DNA of 35,729 bases, taken from positions 1 through 35,729 of the forward strand of contig MPMP01000050.1 in assembly GCA_002238565.1 (NCBI GenBank). Direction: 5' to 3'. The notes under the pieces are model-generated. The model made no database searches. It was not told the DNA's origin and worked only from the letters and a program-made list of their open reading frames with translations. Each line of letters starts with the position of its first letter. Position 1 is the first letter of the stretch. The position numbers and the translations under genes were made by a program. Positions 9,749 through 17,750 of this stretch are shown one piece after another. This DNA is from Albidovulum sp. bin36 (GTDB lineage: Bacteria > Pseudomonadota > Alphaproteobacteria > Rhodobacterales > Rhodobacteraceae).

Positions 9749-10348
9749 CTATTCCTGAATATTTTTTTCGGAGGCTTGAGCGACCGGGGGAATATCGCTC
9801 GGCTGCCGGCAAACGGGCGGGTCGGCGCACGCCGGTGGATTCCGATTGTCCGCGCCCGGTTTTTTTTGAAAGCGCGAAGGCTGCGCAGTTCTTGCCATGT
9901 GGTCAAGAACTCCGTTGACGAAAGGCAGCTCCTTGCCGTCGGGATAGAAAGCCTTTGCGACTTCAAGGAATTCGTTGATTGCTACGCGAGGAGGCGTTTC
10001 GGCTTCGACCAGCTCGGCCCCCGCGGCTCTGAACAAGGCGCGAAGCGTAGGGTCGATCCTGTCTATCGGCCACTTGTCCACGAGCGCGCTTTCCGTGAGC
10101 TGGTCGATCTGCCGCTGCTTTTCGACCGCGGTCGTAATCAGCTTTTTGAAGAATTCCCTGTCGCCGTCCGCAAGCTGCTCCCCATCGATCGCGTTGCAGA
10201 AGCGATGCTCTTCGAATTCATCCTTGACGGATTCCATTCCCTGGCCGGTCGCCTCCATTTGCGACAGGGCCTGTAGCGCGTGGAACCTCGCGACGAGGCG
10301 AAGCTGGCTGCGCATATTTTTTGCCGCGCGCGGCTTGCGATTCGTCAC
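9749..10348 (-). CDS. nusB: Transcription antitermination factor NusB
   Basis: NusB binds boxA RNA with NusE (S10) in rRNA antitermination complexes. The helical core is recognisable: ARFHALQALSQME near the N-terminus, DREFFKKLITTAVE, then IDPTLRALFRAAGAELV, PPRVAINEFLEVAKAF and FVNGVLDHMAR, the family's closing motif. A tail of about 45 Pro/Ala-rich residues after DHMAR is longer than usual and looks disordered. I take the GTG at 10348, which overlaps the ribH stop in a GTGA arrangement and adds a basic TNRKPRAAKN leader like that of other NusB proteins. An ATG at 10315 is the alternative. The ribH-nusB pairing is very common in bacteria and supports the call. Confidence 0.92.
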   Translation of the reverse strand: MTNRKPRAAKNMRSQLRLVARFHALQALSQMEATGQGMESVKDEFEEHRFCNAIDGEQLADGDREFFKKLITTAVEKQRQIDQLTESALVDKWPIDRIDPTLRALFRAAGAELVEAETPPRVAINEFLEVAKAFYPDGKELPFVNGVLDHMARTAQPSRFQKKPGADNRNPPACADPPVCRQPSDIPPVAQASEKNIQE

Positions 10349-10884
10349 TTTTCGGAACCCGGCGGGCGGAGGGAGGATTCGATCCCTCCCGCCGAAAACC
10401 CGATGCCTTTGCCTTTGGAGGCGAATCTTTTGTATAGCGCGACCAGGTGCAGCGCCGCCTCGGCGGCGCCGCCGCCCTTGTCCTGCACCATAGGGCTGGC
10501 GCGCACCTCGGCCTGCTTCAAATTCTCCACCGTCAATATTCCGTTGCCGATGCAGCATCCGGCGAGGTTAAGCGTCATGAGGCCTCTGGAACTCTCGTTG
10601 CAAACGGTATCGTAGTGAGACGTCTCGCCTCGAATAACGCAGCCGAGCGCGACGAATCCTTCGAAATCGGAATTCGCGGACGCGATTTTTATGGCCGGCG
10701 GAATTTCGAGAGCTCCGGGAACCTCGACGATATCCCGCTTGGCGCGAACTCTGTCCAGCGCGGCTTCCGCGCCGCTAACGAGCATATCGGCGATGTGGCG
10801 ATAGTACGGAGCGACGACGATGAGAATTCGCGGCGGCTCGGCGAAAGCGGGCGGCGGAAACGGCTCCTGTCCTGTCGCCGTCAT
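10345..10884 (-). CDS. ribH: 6,7-dimethyl-8-ribityllumazine synthase (RibH)
   Basis: Lumazine synthase, the penultimate step of riboflavin synthesis, condensing 5-amino-6-ribitylaminouracil with 3,4-dihydroxy-2-butanone 4-phosphate. The protein has 179 residues. VPGALEIPPAIK (55-66) and GCVIRGETSHYDTVCNESSRG (81-101) carry the substrate contacts, with the catalytic His at 90. GNGILTVENLKQAEVRA is the conserved C-terminal strand. A short N-terminal extension (about 17 residues) precedes the core. It overlaps the upstream ribB stop by 4 bases and the downstream nusB start by 4 bases, so these genes are translationally coupled. Confidence 0.96.
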   Translation of the reverse strand: MTATGQEPFPPPAFAEPPRILIVVAPYYRHIADMLVSGAEAALDRVRAKRDIVEVPGALEIPPAIKIASANSDFEGFVALGCVIRGETSHYDTVCNESSRGLMTLNLAGCCIGNGILTVENLKQAEVRASPMVQDKGGGAAEAALHLVALYKRFASKGKGIGFSAGGIESSLRPPGSEK

Positions 10885-11984
10885 TTGGAGGGATTCTTCA
10901 TCGGCCGCGTGCCTTCAATCGACAACCCGTACCCATCGAGGCCGATGACTTTCGGGCTTGGAGAATTTGTCAGTAGAATCATCCTTGCGATTCCCAGCGA
11001 TCCGAGGATTTGCGCGCCAAGGCCGTATTCTCGAAGCGTATTGGAGGAATTTCTGGAATCGGGGTCGATTTTCATGTGGGTGTCGCGAATTAGCACGATA
11101 ACTCCGCGCTCCTCCCTGGCGATGCATCTCATGGCGTCCGAAACCTGGCTGAGCCTGTTCGGCGACAGGCCGAGCAAGTCTTCGAGAGGATTCAAGGCAT
11201 GCATCCGCACCAGTACCGGCTCTTCGCCGGATATGTCGCCCTTGGTCAGAACGATGTGCTCGGCTCCCTGCGTCTCGTCTTCGAAAACCCGCATTAGCCA
11301 GTCTCCGCCGTAGGCTGAATTCACCGGGCGGGCCTTGACCTGGTGCACGAGGTTGTCGTGGCGAAGGCGATAGGCGATCAGATCCGAGATTTTGCCGATC
11401 TTGATCCCGTGCTTTTGCCCGAAGGCGATCAGGTCGGGCAGGCGCGCCATCGTTCCGTCTTCATTCATGACTTCGCAAATGACGCCGGACGGATTGAAAC
11501 CCGCCAGGCGGGCGATGTCGACCGCGGCCTCCGTATGGCCGGCTCGAACCAGGACTCCGCCTTCGCGCGCCCGAACCGGGAAAATATGCCCGGGCGTGCA
11601 AATATCGTCCCTGTTCGATTTCGGATCTATCGCGACCTGAACCGTATGCGCCCGGTCATGGGCCGATATTCCGGTCGTGATTCCTTCGCGCGCCTCGATC
11701 GAAATCGTGAATGCCGTTTCGTGTCGCGTAGAGTTCGTCGGCGACATGAGCGACAGTCCCAGCGCCTTGGTCCTTTCGCTCGTAAGCGCGAGGCAAATCA
11801 GGCCGCGGCCGTGCGTCGCCATGAAGTTGATCGTGTCCGGGGTCGCCATGTGGGCCGGAATTACGAGGTCGCCTTCGTTTTCCCTAGCCTCGTGATCCAC
11901 GATGACAAACATTTTGCCGTTGCGCGCATCCTCGAGAATTTCCTCCGTCGAGGAAATCGCGCTGGAAAGATCTTCGGTGTCCAT
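10881..11984 (-). CDS. ribB: 3,4-dihydroxy-2-butanone 4-phosphate synthase with RibA-like tail (RibBX type)
   Basis: Residues 1 to about 205 form a full RibB domain that makes dihydroxybutanone phosphate from ribulose 5-phosphate. The catalytic acidic loop DHEARENEGDLVIP is at 30-43, with THGRGLICLAL, TPGHIFPVRAREGGVL and RAGHTEAAVDIARLAG following. The C-terminal half is laid out like GTP cyclohydrolase II, but the zinc triad expected after VRMH (a C-x10-C-x-C pattern in active RibA) is absent: the stretch reads ALNPLEDLLGLSPNRLSQVSD. It is therefore a RibBX-type hybrid, and GTP cyclohydrolase II must be encoded elsewhere. The start at 11984 is 2 bases after the ribE stop. The frame is open upstream to 12131 through ribE. 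Confidence 0.93.
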   Translation of the reverse strand: MDTEDLSSAISSTEEILEDARNGKMFVIVDHEARENEGDLVIPAHMATPDTINFMATHGRGLICLALTSERTKALGLSLMSPTNSTRHETAFTISIEAREGITTGISAHDRAHTVQVAIDPKSNRDDICTPGHIFPVRAREGGVLVRAGHTEAAVDIARLAGFNPSGVICEVMNEDGTMARLPDLIAFGQKHGIKIGKISDLIAYRLRHDNLVHQVKARPVNSAYGGDWLMRVFEDETQGAEHIVLTKGDISGEEPVLVRMHALNPLEDLLGLSPNRLSQVSDAMRCIAREERGVIVLIRDTHMKIDPDSRNSSNTLREYGLGAQILGSLGIARMILLTNSPSPKVIGLDGYGLSIEGTRPMKNPSK

Positions 11985-11986
11985 GC

Positions 11987-12577
11987 TCAAGTGTTCGCTT
12001 CTTGCATTCGCGCAACATATCTCGCGAGCGTATCGATTTCCATATTGAGGCGGCTCCCTTCCCGAATTTCGCCCAGATTCGTTACTTTCCGCGTGTGGGC
12101 GATCAGGTTGACGGAAAAGCGGCTCCCCCAAACCTCGTTCACGGTTAGCGAAACTCCGTTCAGCGCGATCGATCCCTTCGGGGCGATGTACCGGGCGAAT
12201 TCCTCCGGCGCGGCGAGGGCCACGCGCAAGCTGCCGCCGTCTTCTTCGGCGCTTTCCACCGCTGCCACGCCATCGACGTGGCCGGCAACGATATGGCCTC
12301 CGATTTCATCGCCGACTTTAAGCGGCCTTTCCAGATTAATTCTAGAATTCCTTTTCCAATCGCCCAGGCAGGTCTTGGACAGCGTCTCTGCGGATGCCTC
12401 GGCTTGGAACCAGCCGTTCCCGACGGCCACCGCAGTCAAGCAGACCCCGTCGCAGGCGACGGACGCTCCGACTTCCATGTCGCCGAATCCCGGCGGCAAT
12501 TCAATTCGCACCTTTAAATCGTCCAGCTTCTCTATGCCACTGGCGATTCCGGTGCCCGCTACAATCCCCGTGAACAT
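11987..12577 (-). CDS. ribE: Riboflavin synthase alpha chain (RibE)
   Basis: Riboflavin synthase (196 residues), which dismutates two lumazine molecules to riboflavin. The two tandem lumazine-binding repeats are visible: MFTGIVAGTG with GASVACDGVCLTAV in the first, and GGHIVAGHVDGVA with GSIALNGVSLTVNEV in the second. VNLIAHT and NMEIDTLARYVARM close the protein as expected. GAGG lies upstream of the ATG at suitable spacing. It follows ribD after 119 bases and precedes ribB by 2 bases. No FMN riboswitch is visible ahead of it. Some databases call this gene ribC. Confidence 0.96.
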   Translation of the reverse strand: MFTGIVAGTGIASGIEKLDDLKVRIELPPGFGDMEVGASVACDGVCLTAVAVGNGWFQAEASAETLSKTCLGDWKRNSRINLERPLKVGDEIGGHIVAGHVDGVAAVESAEEDGGSLRVALAAPEEFARYIAPKGSIALNGVSLTVNEVWGSRFSVNLIAHTRKVTNLGEIREGSRLNMEIDTLARYVARMQEANT

Positions 12578-12696
12578 GATAAGCGACCTCGCGAGTGATG
12601 CAGCGCCTACCTAAAGCGCAGAGACGAAATCATCAAGATTCGCGGATAAAGAAATCGTTCCCGCGCCCGGTCGCCGGGAAGCCGCTCAAGTTCAAA

Positions 12697-13809
12697 TCAA
12701 TTCGGTCTCGCGCGGCGCCATCGGTGCAGCAGGTCATGCCCGGCAGCCGATTGCTCCGCCAGTTCGAATCGCGGCGATTCGTCCAGCATCCGCCATGGCG
12801 TTCGTCCGATGGCGGGCAGCCCCTCGGCGCCAAGCGCGATTCCGGCGCTGAAGCAGATCAATTCATCGACCAAATCGGCCGAAAGCAGGCTTCCCGCCAG
12901 GGTTGCGCCGCCCTCGCAAAGAATACGCGTTAGACCGCGATTCGCGAACTCGCGCAATGCGCTGCGAATTTCGACCCGGTCGTCGCTTCCCCGCGCGCAA
13001 GGTATTGTCTCGGCTCCGGCCTCGTTCCATCGCGCCGCCGCTTCCGGGCAGGCTCCCTCGCAGTGCGCGACCCAAAGCGCGTGCCGCCGAGCCGACTTGG
13101 CAAGCCTGTTGGTAGCCGGCGTCCGCAAGTCGCTATCGAAAAATATGCGTATAGGAGAATGGGTCGAACCCAAGTCGCGCACTGTCAGCAGCGGGTCGTC
13201 GGCCTCGACCGTTCCTCGGCCTACCATAACCGCGTCGTACGTCGCGCGCAGGGCGTGCACGCGCCTGCGGGCGGCGGCTCCCGTTATCCATTGGCTCTGC
13301 CCGCCCGCCGAAGCCGTCTTCCCGTCCAGCGACGCGGCGAGCTTAAGAGCGATTTTCGGTCTGTTCTCGACGATCCGCAGAAAGAACCCCAGATTCGCGC
13401 GCCTGGCCTGTTCGCTCAGGCAGCCGCCGGAAACCTCTATCCCGGATTCGCGAAGCAGCTGCGCTCCTTTGCCCGACACTCTGGGGTCGGGGTCTTCAAT
13501 GGCGTAAACGACGCGGGCGATTCCCGAATCGGCGAGCAGCTTTGCGCAGGACCCGGTCTGTCCGGCATGGGCGCAGGGCTCCAGCGTTACATACGCCGCC
13601 GCTCCGTTCGCGAGATTGCCGGCGGCGCGAAGCGCATTCGCCTCGGCATGCGGCCTTCCGCCTTCGGACGTGAAGCCTCGGCCGGCAACCTTGCCATCCG
13701 AGACGATTACGCAGCCGACCGACGGGTTCGGAAAGGCAATGCCCAGTCCTCGCGAGCCTACGGCAAGCGCATGGCGCATCCAGCGCTCATCCGCCGCGCT
13801 TTCGCGCAT
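12697..13809 (-). CDS. ribD: Bifunctional diaminohydroxyphosphoribosylaminopyrimidine deaminase / reductase (RibD)
   Basis: Bifunctional enzyme for steps 2 and 3 of riboflavin synthesis. The N-terminal deaminase domain (about 1-145) has the zinc site HAEANAL (His54, Glu56) with Cys79 and Cys88 in EPCAHAGQTGSC. The C-terminal reductase domain, of dihydrofolate-reductase type, has LKLAASLDGKTA, SQWITG, DAVMVGRGTVEADDPLL and ILCEGGATLAGSLL. At 370 residues the length is typical. The start is 3 bases after the nrdR stop, so nrdR and ribD are cotranscribed, an arrangement seen in many proteobacteria. Confidence 0.96.
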   Translation of the reverse strand: MRESAADERWMRHALAVGSRGLGIAFPNPSVGCVIVSDGKVAGRGFTSEGGRPHAEANALRAAGNLANGAAAYVTLEPCAHAGQTGSCAKLLADSGIARVVYAIEDPDPRVSGKGAQLLRESGIEVSGGCLSEQARRANLGFFLRIVENRPKIALKLAASLDGKTASAGGQSQWITGAAARRRVHALRATYDAVMVGRGTVEADDPLLTVRDLGSTHSPIRIFFDSDLRTPATNRLAKSARRHALWVAHCEGACPEAAARWNEAGAETIPCARGSDDRVEIRSALREFANRGLTRILCEGGATLAGSLLSADLVDELICFSAGIALGAEGLPAIGRTPWRMLDESPRFELAEQSAAGHDLLHRWRRARPN

Positions 13810-13812
13810 GGA

Positions 13813-14280
13813 TCATGTCTCGGCTTCGGTCGGCGGTCTCAGTTCGGCTACGAAAGATTCAAAATCGTCGGCGGCCTGAAAATTCTTGTAGACGCTCGCA
13901 AAGCGAACATAGGCGACGGTATCGATGCGCGAAAGAGCGTCCATCATGAATTCGCCGATGTTTCGCGAATGAATTTCCGACTCGCCCATGGATTCGAGGC
14001 GGCGCACGACGCCCGAGATCATGAGGTTGATTCGCTCCGCTTCAATCGGGCGCTTGCGAAGAGCGATATTGACCGAGCGCTCGAGCTTGTTTCGGTCGAA
14101 CGGTTCTCGGCGCCCGTTCGTCTTGAGCACGACCAGATCGCGAAGCTGGACGCGCTCGTAGGTCGTAAATCGCCCGGCGCAGGCAAGGCAAACGCGTCGA
14201 CGCCGGATTACGACATGCCCCTCGGCGGGTCGAGAATCCTTCACTTGAGTTTCGGTGCTTCCGCAAAATGGGCAACGCAT
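13813..14280 (-). CDS. nrdR: Transcriptional repressor NrdR
   Basis: NrdR, the ATP/dATP-sensing zinc repressor of ribonucleotide reductase genes, 155 residues. The zinc ribbon uses Cys3, Cys6, Cys31 and Cys34 (RCPFCG, CLAC), followed by GRFTTYERV and the ATP-cone domain (about 46-136) beginning [28 protein letters not shown] is near the end. I start at 14280 because MRCPFCG is the invariant N-terminus and GGAG lies 8 bases upstream. Ten more codons are open upstream. It has its own sigma70-like promoter and heads the riboflavin/nusB run. Confidence 0.96.
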   Translation of the reverse strand: MRCPFCGSTETQVKDSRPAEGHVVIRRRRVCLACAGRFTTYERVQLRDLVVLKTNGRREPFDRNKLERSVNIALRKRPIEAERINLMISGVVRRLESMGESEIHSRNIGEFMMDALSRIDTVAYVRFASVYKNFQAADDFESFVAELRPPTEAET

Positions 14281-14312
14281 ATAGAGAACTCCGCATGATG
14301 ACGTTAGCACGG

Positions 14313-14341
14313 ATAGTAATTGGGCGATTGCGCCAATTCAA
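14313..14341 (-). promoter_or_regulatory. Sigma70-type promoter of nrdR-rib operon
   Basis: Read on the minus strand, TTGAAT and TACTAT are separated by exactly 17 bases, with the -10 ending 32 bases before the nrdR ATG. This is among the best-formed promoters in the window and fits a short leader. The palindrome ACAAAATTTTGT lies just upstream at about 14343-14354 and could be an operator, but it does not match the NrdR box I know. Confidence 0.55.
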
Positions 14342-14422
14342 CACAAAATTTTGTATTGGAGGCGCGTTAGTCGCCATTGGGCGCCGGCGAGTCCCGGTTC
14401 GAAACGGCGGGAGTCCGGAATT

Positions 14423-16354
14423 CTAGGTGTTTTCGAGGAACGGCTTCAGCTTCCGGCTTCTATTCGGATGCTTGAGCTTGCGAAGCGCCTTGGCTTCGAT
14501 TTGACGAATTCGTTCGCGCGTTACGTTGAATTGCTGGCCGACTTCCTCAAGCGTGTGGTCCGTATTCATTCCGATTCCGAAACGCATTCGAAGCACGCGC
14601 TCCTCCCTGGCCGTCAGCGATGCGAGAACTCGGGTCGTGGTGGATTTAAGGTTGCCCTGAATCGCGCTGTCGAGCGGAAGAATAGCATTCTTGTCCTCGA
14701 TGAAGTCGCCGAGCTGCCCGTCCTCGTCGTCTCCGACAGGAGTCTCCAGGCTAATCGGCTCCTTTGCGATCTTCATCACCTTTCGCACCTTGTCCAATGG
14801 CATCTGCAGCCTTTCGGCCAACTCCTCGGGCGTGGCTTCGCGCCCGATCTCGTGAAGCATTTGCCGCCCGGTCCTTACGAGCTTGTTGATCGTTTCTATC
14901 ATGTGGACGGGAATGCGTATTGTACGCGCCTGATCGGCGATGGAACGGGTGATGGCTTGGCGAATCCACCAGGTCGCATACGTGGAGAACTTGTAGCCGC
15001 GGCGGTATTCGAATTTGTCCACCGCCTTCATCAATCCGATATTGCCTTCCTGAATCAAGTCGAGAAACTGAAGGCCGCGGTTCGTGTATTTCTTCGCTAT
15101 TGAGATTACCAGTCTCAAATTGGCCTCGACCATCTCGGTTTTGGCCTTGCGAGCTTCTTTTTCGCCCTTTTGCACCTGGTTGACGATTCGACGGAATTCT
15201 TTGACGTCGAGGCCCAGGAACTGGCTAACCTCGGCAAGCGAATCCTGATTTTCCCGCACGGCTTCGCGCGACGTATTCACAAAATACTCCCAGCGCTTGC
15301 TGGGCTTCTCGGCCATGCGTTCAATCCAGTCGGGGTCGAGCTCGTGGCCGATCCAGGCTTCTCGGAATTCCGCCTTGTTAAGCCGAGCCCTGTCCGCGAG
15401 CTTCGACATTTTGGAATCGACTGAGATAACTCTCTGATTGAATCCGAAAAGCTGATCAAGCAACGCTTCGATTCGGTTGTTATTGAAGTGCAGCGAATTC
15501 ACAAGTTCGACGATGTCCGCCCTGAGCGCCTGGTATTTGGATTCGCTCGCTTTCGAAATCTGCCTGCCGTGCCCTAGCACGGCCTTTACGCGCCGATTCT
15601 GCATCTTGGCCAGCGACTTGTACTTTTTGGAAATCGCTTCCAGCGTTTCGAGAACTTGCGGCCGAAGCAGGGATTCCATCGCTGAAACCGACATGTTCGC
15701 CTTGTCGTCGTCGATGCTTATAACCTTGCCGTCGCCGTCGCCCGCTCCGGCGACGGATTTTTCAGCTGCCGAGTTGGCGTGGCCGAAAGTTGCATCGAGG
15801 TCGATGACGTCGCGCAGGTAAACCTCATCGGAAAGGATTTCGTCGCGCCAGATCGTAATGGCCTTGAAAGTAAGAGGGCTTTCGCAAAGCCCGGCGATCA
15901 TGGTGTTTCTTCCGGCTTCGATTCTTTTCGCGATAGCGGTTTCGCCCTCGCGGGAAAGAAGCTCGACAGTTCCCATCTCGCGGAGATACATGCGAACAGG
16001 GTCGTCGGTCCTGTCGACGCTGCTTGGCTGCGTCGAAGTTAGCGCAAGCTCCTTGGAATCGGAGATTTCAAGTCCGTCGCCGCCGGATTGACCGGCTTCA
16101 TCTACGTCCGCGTCCTTTTCCGCTTCAACGACATTGACGCCCAGCTGCGACAAGTGAGCCATTACCGTTTCGATTTGCTCGGAGGATGTCTCGTCGGGGG
16201 GAAGCACGGCATTCATCTGGTCGTACGTAATGTACCCGCGCTCGCGTCCCGTACGAATCATGTTTTTGACCGCGGCCTGTCGGTCTCGGTCGTTTACCGT
16301 GGCGGTTTCGGCGGTTTCCTGCGATGTGGGCGATTCTAGATTCTTAACTGCCAT
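14423..16354 (-). CDS. rpoD: Primary sigma factor RpoD (sigma70)
   Basis: The housekeeping sigma factor, 643 residues. Region 1.1 is at about 25-100. Region 1.2 reads [22 protein letters not shown] long acidic non-conserved insert follows, typical of proteobacterial RpoD. Region 2 holds [26 protein letters not shown] and [17 protein letters not shown], the -10 recognition and melting helices. Region 4 near the C-terminus ends with [26 protein letters not shown], the -35-binding helix-turn-helix. AGGA lies 7 bases upstream of the ATG. dnaG usually sits upstream of rpoD in related genomes but is absent here; the upstream side is unrelated accessory sequence. Confidence 0.97.
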   Translation of the reverse strand: MAVKNLESPTSQETAETATVNDRDRQAAVKNMIRTGRERGYITYDQMNAVLPPDETSSEQIETVMAHLSQLGVNVVEAEKDADVDEAGQSGGDGLEISDSKELALTSTQPSSVDRTDDPVRMYLREMGTVELLSREGETAIAKRIEAGRNTMIAGLCESPLTFKAITIWRDEILSDEVYLRDVIDLDATFGHANSAAEKSVAGAGDGDGKVISIDDDKANMSVSAMESLLRPQVLETLEAISKKYKSLAKMQNRRVKAVLGHGRQISKASESKYQALRADIVELVNSLHFNNNRIEALLDQLFGFNQRVISVDSKMSKLADRARLNKAEFREAWIGHELDPDWIERMAEKPSKRWEYFVNTSREAVRENQDSLAEVSQFLGLDVKEFRRIVNQVQKGEKEARKAKTEMVEANLRLVISIAKKYTNRGLQFLDLIQEGNIGLMKAVDKFEYRRGYKFSTYATWWIRQAITRSIADQARTIRIPVHMIETINKLVRTGRQMLHEIGREATPEELAERLQMPLDKVRKVMKIAKEPISLETPVGDDEDGQLGDFIEDKNAILPLDSAIQGNLKSTTTRVLASLTAREERVLRMRFGIGMNTDHTLEEVGQQFNVTRERIRQIEAKALRKLKHPNRSRKLKPFLENT

Positions 16355-16890
16355 ACGAAAATCCTAGCCGAATCCATATTACTTTGATTTGGTTTGTCCA
16401 TTGCTGCGTTTCAATAGTCGACTGCAACAAAACTGTTAAAATCGCCGTAACGCTCCCGATGCCGAAATCGAGGGCGACTCTTTTCAAAATCGAGCCGAAA
16501 CAAGCTATTCCCAACGTCGGATTCCGGCTAGCCGTCTTCGCGCTTTCATTTAGACGGCATCAGGACAGTTAAAGCAATTCAATGGCGGTTCGAATGCGAA
16601 CCGCCAACCTCCTTGATCCCAATGCGATACATTTCGGCGACATATCGGCGGTTTGATCTTCACATGTAAATTCAAATTGTCAATGTGCGGAAAATTTGCC
16701 GTTAGTTGAACGGCCTGTGCCTCGAACAAAGAGAATTCAAAAAAATTGCAATGGCGCATTATTCGCCTGCCCGGAATATCGGCATGATAGTAATTCTTGA
16801 TAGCGCAGCACGAAATTTTTCTGGAATGTTGCTCTGTCGTCCATTACAGCTTCAATCGGAACAATTTTAGTAATTTCCTTTTGGCCGAAC
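16355..16890. other. Gap between rpoD and the accessory cassette
   Basis: About 540 bases without a supportable gene. It contains two perfect inverted repeats: GCCGTCT/AGACGGC at 16531-16558 and GGCGGTTCG/CGAACCGCC at 16584-16605. Composition turns noticeably more AT-rich from here rightward. The rpoD promoter must lie within it, but I found no clean -35/-10 pair. Small open frames on both strands (16384-16572 plus, 16550-16759 minus) have no motif. Confidence 0.5.
16584..16605. terminator. Perfect 9-bp stem-loop upstream of rpoD
   Basis: GGCGGTTCG, loop AATG, CGAACCGCC. The stem is strong and the loop is a tetraloop, but no T-tract follows on either strand, so it may be a factor-assisted terminator or a protein site rather than a classical intrinsic terminator. 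A second hairpin with a 7-bp stem lies 26 bases to its left (16531-16558). Confidence 0.3.
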
Positions 16891-16896
16891 TATAAT
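16891..16896 (+). promoter_or_regulatory. Perfect TATAAT -10 box ahead of the small membrane gene
   Basis: TATAAT lies 18 bases before the TTG start at 16915, giving a very short leader. The -35 region at correct spacing (around 16868-16873) is poor, so the promoter may be weak or activator-dependent. Confidence 0.35.
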
Positions 16897-16914
16897 CGAA
16901 TTTCAGGTCCCGGA

Positions 16915-17217
16915 TTGGTTTTGACCAAGGCCAGCAGTCTAGAACTGGAAGTCACATATTCCGACTTCATTTCGATATTGCTGACCGTTGTCACCATTGT
17001 ACTCACACTTGCGTCACTCGGATTAGGCTATTTGGCGTTTCGTTCTCTCAAGGAATTGAAAGACGAATCTCGAGTGGCGGTTCGGAAAGAGATTCAAAGA
17101 TACCGAACCGAAATGGAATTGGAGATTGCGAATTTTAAAAGGCAGGTCTGGGGAGGCGACCGGGAATATCGGGATCTCGAACGGAATTTCGATCCTGCCA
17201 GCGAAGAAGAAAGATAG
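16915..17217 (+). CDS. Small single-pass membrane protein with coiled coil
   Basis: A 100-residue protein of unknown family. Residues 18-42 form one strongly hydrophobic helix (FISILLTVVTIVLTLASLGL...). Residues 43-80 are a highly charged, likely coiled-coil helix containing FRSLKELKDESRVAVRKEIQ. The predicted topology is a short N-terminal segment, one membrane span and a cytosolic coiled coil. The start is TTG with AGG 8 bases upstream; a second TTG two codons on is the alternative. The ImmA/IrrE-type peptidase gene begins 11 bases after the stop, so the two are probably one operon. It could be a membrane anchor or sensor for the peptidase, but that is inference from position only. Confidence 0.6.
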   Translation: MVLTKASSLELEVTYSDFISILLTVVTIVLTLASLGLGYLAFRSLKELKDESRVAVRKEIQRYRTEMELEIANFKRQVWGGDREYRDLERNFDPASEEER

Positions 17218-17228
17218 ACAGCAAGGAA

Positions 17229-17723
17229 ATGGCTTTGGAATTGTTGGCCAAATTGGTGCCGAATCAGAGAGAAATCATTGATCGGCATTGCGCTAGCTAC
17301 CCGGTAAAGCTCGGCCAGCTTGCGAGAGAACTCGGGGTTTCCGTCCGACTTTCAAAACTCGAAACAGGAATTTCGGGTCAAATCAAGTGCGAAAACAATA
17401 TATACTTGATACGCGTTAATCGATTTGATTCTCGCGAGAGGCAGCGGTTCACAATCGCGCACGAACTAGCGCACTATCTTCTGCACCGAGAAATCATTGA
17501 TTCTTCTCCAAACGGCATTCGGGACAATGTTCTCTATCGGTCAGGAGAACCCCGGGCCGTAGAATACGAAGCGAACAAGCTAGCCGCGGAGATTGTCATG
17601 CCCCGAAAATTGATTGACCAAAGGCTCCGGGAGTTTAACGAAACGGTTACCGACGAAGTGATTGAACGCTTGGCGGAGGAATTTCAAGTCTCCAAAGCAG
17701 CGATGGAAGTTCGTCTTGGCTAA
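17229..17723 (+). CDS. ImmA/IrrE-family zinc metallopeptidase
   Basis: A 164-residue single-domain protein of the ImmA/IrrE (DUF955-type) family. The zinc motif is HELAH at 78-82, preceded by RQRFTIA, and the third ligand is likely Glu114 in EYEANKLAAEIVMP, all arranged as in the family. Members cleave repressors in mobile elements (ImmA of ICEBs1) or DdrO in Deinococcus, relieving repression after DNA damage. No Xre-type repressor is present in this cassette, so its target may be encoded elsewhere or be the adjacent Beta_protein or membrane protein. AAGGAA lies immediately before the ATG. It is followed after 27 bases by the Beta_protein gene on the same strand. Confidence 0.88.
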   Translation: MALELLAKLVPNQREIIDRHCASYPVKLGQLARELGVSVRLSKLETGISGQIKCENNIYLIRVNRFDSRERQRFTIAHELAHYLLHREIIDSSPNGIRDNVLYRSGEPRAVEYEANKLAAEIVMPRKLIDQRLREFNETVTDEVIERLAEEFQVSKAAMEVRLG

Positions 17724-17750
17724 TTTGCACCGGTTTGAAGCGCTAAATTT

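Noticed and set aside
12578-12696. Possible FMN riboswitch before ribE
   Set aside because: The gap is too short and lacks the conserved RFN-element blocks. None was seen upstream of nrdR or ribD either.
11343-14298. Long plus-strand frames opposite ribB, ribE and ribD (11343-12614 and 13063-14298)
   Set aside because: They are antisense to genes with clear catalytic motifs and have no motif or ribosome-binding site of their own.
16584-16605. tRNA-like T-arm (GGTTCGAAT) near the island junction
   Set aside because: The sequence folds as a simple hairpin. No acceptor, D-arm or anticodon arm is present around it.
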